From Karalla daura (taxonomy: Eukaryota; Chordata; Actinopteri; Chaetodontiformes; Leiognathidae), in assembly GCA_029224185.1 (NCBI GenBank), contig CM055206.1:15167547-15231546 (forward strand): a DNA stretch of 64,000 nt. Direction: 5' to 3'. The position numbers were made by a program, and so were the translations under genes. A model generated the notes under the pieces. It made no database searches. It was not told where the DNA came from and was given only the letters and a program-made list of their open reading frames with translations. Below, piece after piece: positions 61,763 through 64,000 of this stretch. Within the stretch, counting starts at the first letter, position 1; the number at the start of each line of letters is the position of its first letter.

Positions 61763-61929
61763 TGCCAGAAACACTATACGATATCAAAGCGGCCAGTGCA
61801 CAGCCAAGCGAGCTTTGATAGCGGGCAGGGAGGGGTGCGGGTCAGAAAAACGCGAGGAGCGGGGCTCGGTGAACTGTTTAAAGAGAGGAGCGCGATCTGT
61901 CGGGATGCCCACATTGTAAGGGAACGAGG

Positions 61930-61980
<51 letters not shown>

Positions 61981-61981
61981 T
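61930..61981. repeat. GA microsatellite
   Basis: A (GA)n array of about 25 units. Confidence 0.9.
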
Positions 61982-62214
61982 GGGGTGGATAGGGGTGCTT
62001 TGAGGTGGTGAGTGTTTTTCAGCTGGATGTCCTGCAGTCAGACCAAAAAAAAAAAAAGAAGCAGGGGGCTCCCTCCCTGTGTCTGTCTCCCTCTCTCTCT
62101 CTCTCTCTCTCCCTCTCTCTTTTTCCCCCCCTCCGGCTTTTCCACTTATCTTTAACAAACAGCAGCTCAGGCTCTCAGCCACTGGCCGACAGTTTGTCCC
62201 GACAACAAAAAACC

Positions 62215-62379
62215 ATGGCAACAACCACTGGAGGAGCCTGTCCGGTTCCAAAGGTCCGCCCTCTCTGGCTTCTCCTCCTCCTCCTCCTCCTCTTATTTGG
62301 CTCCCTCTGCTCTTTGAGCCCTCTGCAAATTTGGCTTAAAAACAAAAAAACAGCAAGATTGGTATCAATAAGCACGTGA
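62215..62379 (+). CDS. Speculative 54-codon small open frame
   Basis: A start in strong Kozak context (AAAACCATGGCAACA) opens MATTTGGACPVPKVRPLW, then nine Leu encoded by a CTC/CTT tract, then FGSLCSLSPLQIWLKNKKTA to a TGA. The Leu run comes from a CTC microsatellite and there is no homology I recognise. A signal-peptide-like look from a repeat is weak evidence, so this is probably not a gene. Confidence 0.1.
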   Translation: MATTTGGACPVPKVRPLWLLLLLLLLLFGSLCSLSPLQIWLKNKKTARLVSIST

Positions 62380-63197
62380 GGTAAAAGTCGGTGAGAGAAA
62401 GTTTCTTGTTTCTTGGTCGAGGCGAGGTTGAGGAGTTTATTAACTCACCTTCTGGCAAAGAGGCGGCCAGGGCCCGAAAATAAATAAAGTAAATAAACTA
62501 AAAAAAAAAAAAAAGTGTTCTTGTTAAGAGAGAGAGGGGGTGAAAAGTGGAGGGAGTGAGGCAGCAGTTTGTCAGCAGCCCGTACAGTCCTCTCTCAGGC
62601 CTGCCTGGTGCTGACGATACTAGCAGGGCTTCTGCTGATGGTACAACTCTTGCTTACATCCTTCACTCCTCCCTCCCACTCCTACAAGCTGTTTTTAACA
62701 CCGCGCTAGATACCTTATGTCAACCGAAAACGTGTCCCAAACGCTGACAAAACAAAATCGGGGCTCTTTGCAAACTCACAAACAGGCCCAAAAAAGGCAA
62801 ACGGCGGCAGATGAGGGATCGCTCCGGTATCGGAGCAAACCGGGAACGCTTCACACTTCGCAGGGCGTGTTACAGCACGTACGCATGTTTTAGCCAATTA
62901 AATATTATGAGAAGAAAAAAAAAGTATTTATGTTTACTTCTGGCATCTTTCAAAGCATGTCATTCCCGGGTACTTAAATATTTGCACAGTCCAGGCAGCT
63001 CCACCGATGATCATCGGCACGTTTTTAATTAAAGTTAAATATACTGAAAATGAATAAATAAATAAGGAAATGGTTTCCACGTTCGTGCTTCTGTGGTGTC
63101 ACTACATCAACATCTTTTTATTGGGACTAAACTCACATTTTAAGAAAGTGTGAAGTGGTGGAAACTGGTGTCACCTCCAGTAAAGTATCAAAAGCTA

Positions 63198-63424
<227 letters not shown>

Positions 63425-64000
63425 AGATAAACAGATCTCTTTAGCTAGCTACCTAGTTAGCTAACTGGCTAGCTAGTACAGAGAGCTATACAGACAGACA
63501 GAAATGTATAAACATAGATTGCTGTTTGATTTTGCTGCTTCCAAGGCTGACAGAAAAGAAAAGTCCACTTGGTGAAGAAAAATGGCTTACGATGCCACTT
63601 TTTTTCCAATCCGTGAGACAGAGCGACTGTTAATATTCTCATGTTGTTATGTTTTATATTCACGTGTATCACCCTTCCAGGTCTCGGAGGAGCTGCAGTG
63701 AGCTGTAATGACCTGTCTCTCATCCCGCTGACAGCCAACCTGTCCACTGCTCCACTTCCTCTCTCCCTCCCCGCTATAGGAAAACACATATACGGCTACT
63801 CTGGGTGCACTAATGCACTATTTTCTTACATCGCTGCATAAAAAACACGGGATGGAAAATTACAGTTTGCGGTCCTAGGATTTGTTTTGGTTATCTGTCC
63901 CTGAGGTCAGAGCTGAATTAGGCTAAAGTGCCTTTATGTGCTCTGCTCCCTCTTCATGCAACCGGCTGCTAACTTATTTAAAGCTTGAAAAAGCTCTCTG

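Overview
The window is vertebrate nuclear DNA, almost certainly from a ray-finned (teleost) fish. The coding sequence is split by GT-AG introns. Spacers and introns carry very many CA, GA, GATA and GACA microsatellites, a dead Tc1-type transposon, a piggyBac-like end and several degenerate repeats that I recognise as typical of fish genomes. There are no operons, CRISPR arrays or bacterial features.

Two protein-coding genes are well supported, both on the minus strand and in tandem. gtf2a1 (TFIIA alpha/beta precursor) has ten coding exons between 5934 and 12731. I could join every exon in frame to a complete 407-residue protein with the conserved N-terminal helical domain, Q-rich linker, taspase-type QVDG site, acidic region and C-terminal beta domain. 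Its promoter (about 12.9-13.04 kb) shows a TATA box, a ZNF143/THAP11-type motif and a TCGCGA element. Its 3' UTR runs to a poly(A) signal near 4.1 kb. foxn3 (forkhead N3/CHES1) lies upstream. Its start-codon exon is at 51062-51664, the second forkhead exon at 39573-39724, a downstream exon at 22522-22630 and the terminal coding exon at 20942-21530. Splice phases show that at least one more coding exon must lie between 22.6 and 39.6 kb, but I could not find it. A 5' non-coding exon must lie upstream of 51664.

Layout: 1-4.06 kb, gene-free spacer with degenerate repeats; 4.1-12.94 kb, gtf2a1; 12.94-17.0 kb, spacer with a possible conserved non-coding element; 17.0-20.94 kb, foxn3 3' UTR with opposing G-rich and C-rich tracts; 20.94-51.66 kb, foxn3 coding exons and very large introns with repeats, microsatellites and candidate regulatory elements; 51.66-64 kb, foxn3 upstream sequence, microsatellite-rich, with CpG-rich islands and no convincing coding exon.

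The two genes are functionally independent: a general transcription factor for RNA polymerase II initiation and a sequence-specific forkhead repressor. The most unusual non-genic signal is a set of about 14 two-sided RFX X-box motifs (GTTGCC-AT-GGCAAC type) spread over the locus in unrelated flanks. Other items worth checking are the missing foxn3 exon, a three-copy repeat family at 25.65-28.58 kb with 361-bp spacing between two copies, a possible antisense promoter in gtf2a1 intron 1, a C34 tract next to a gtf2a1 splice donor, and a compound GATA/GACA array at the right edge.
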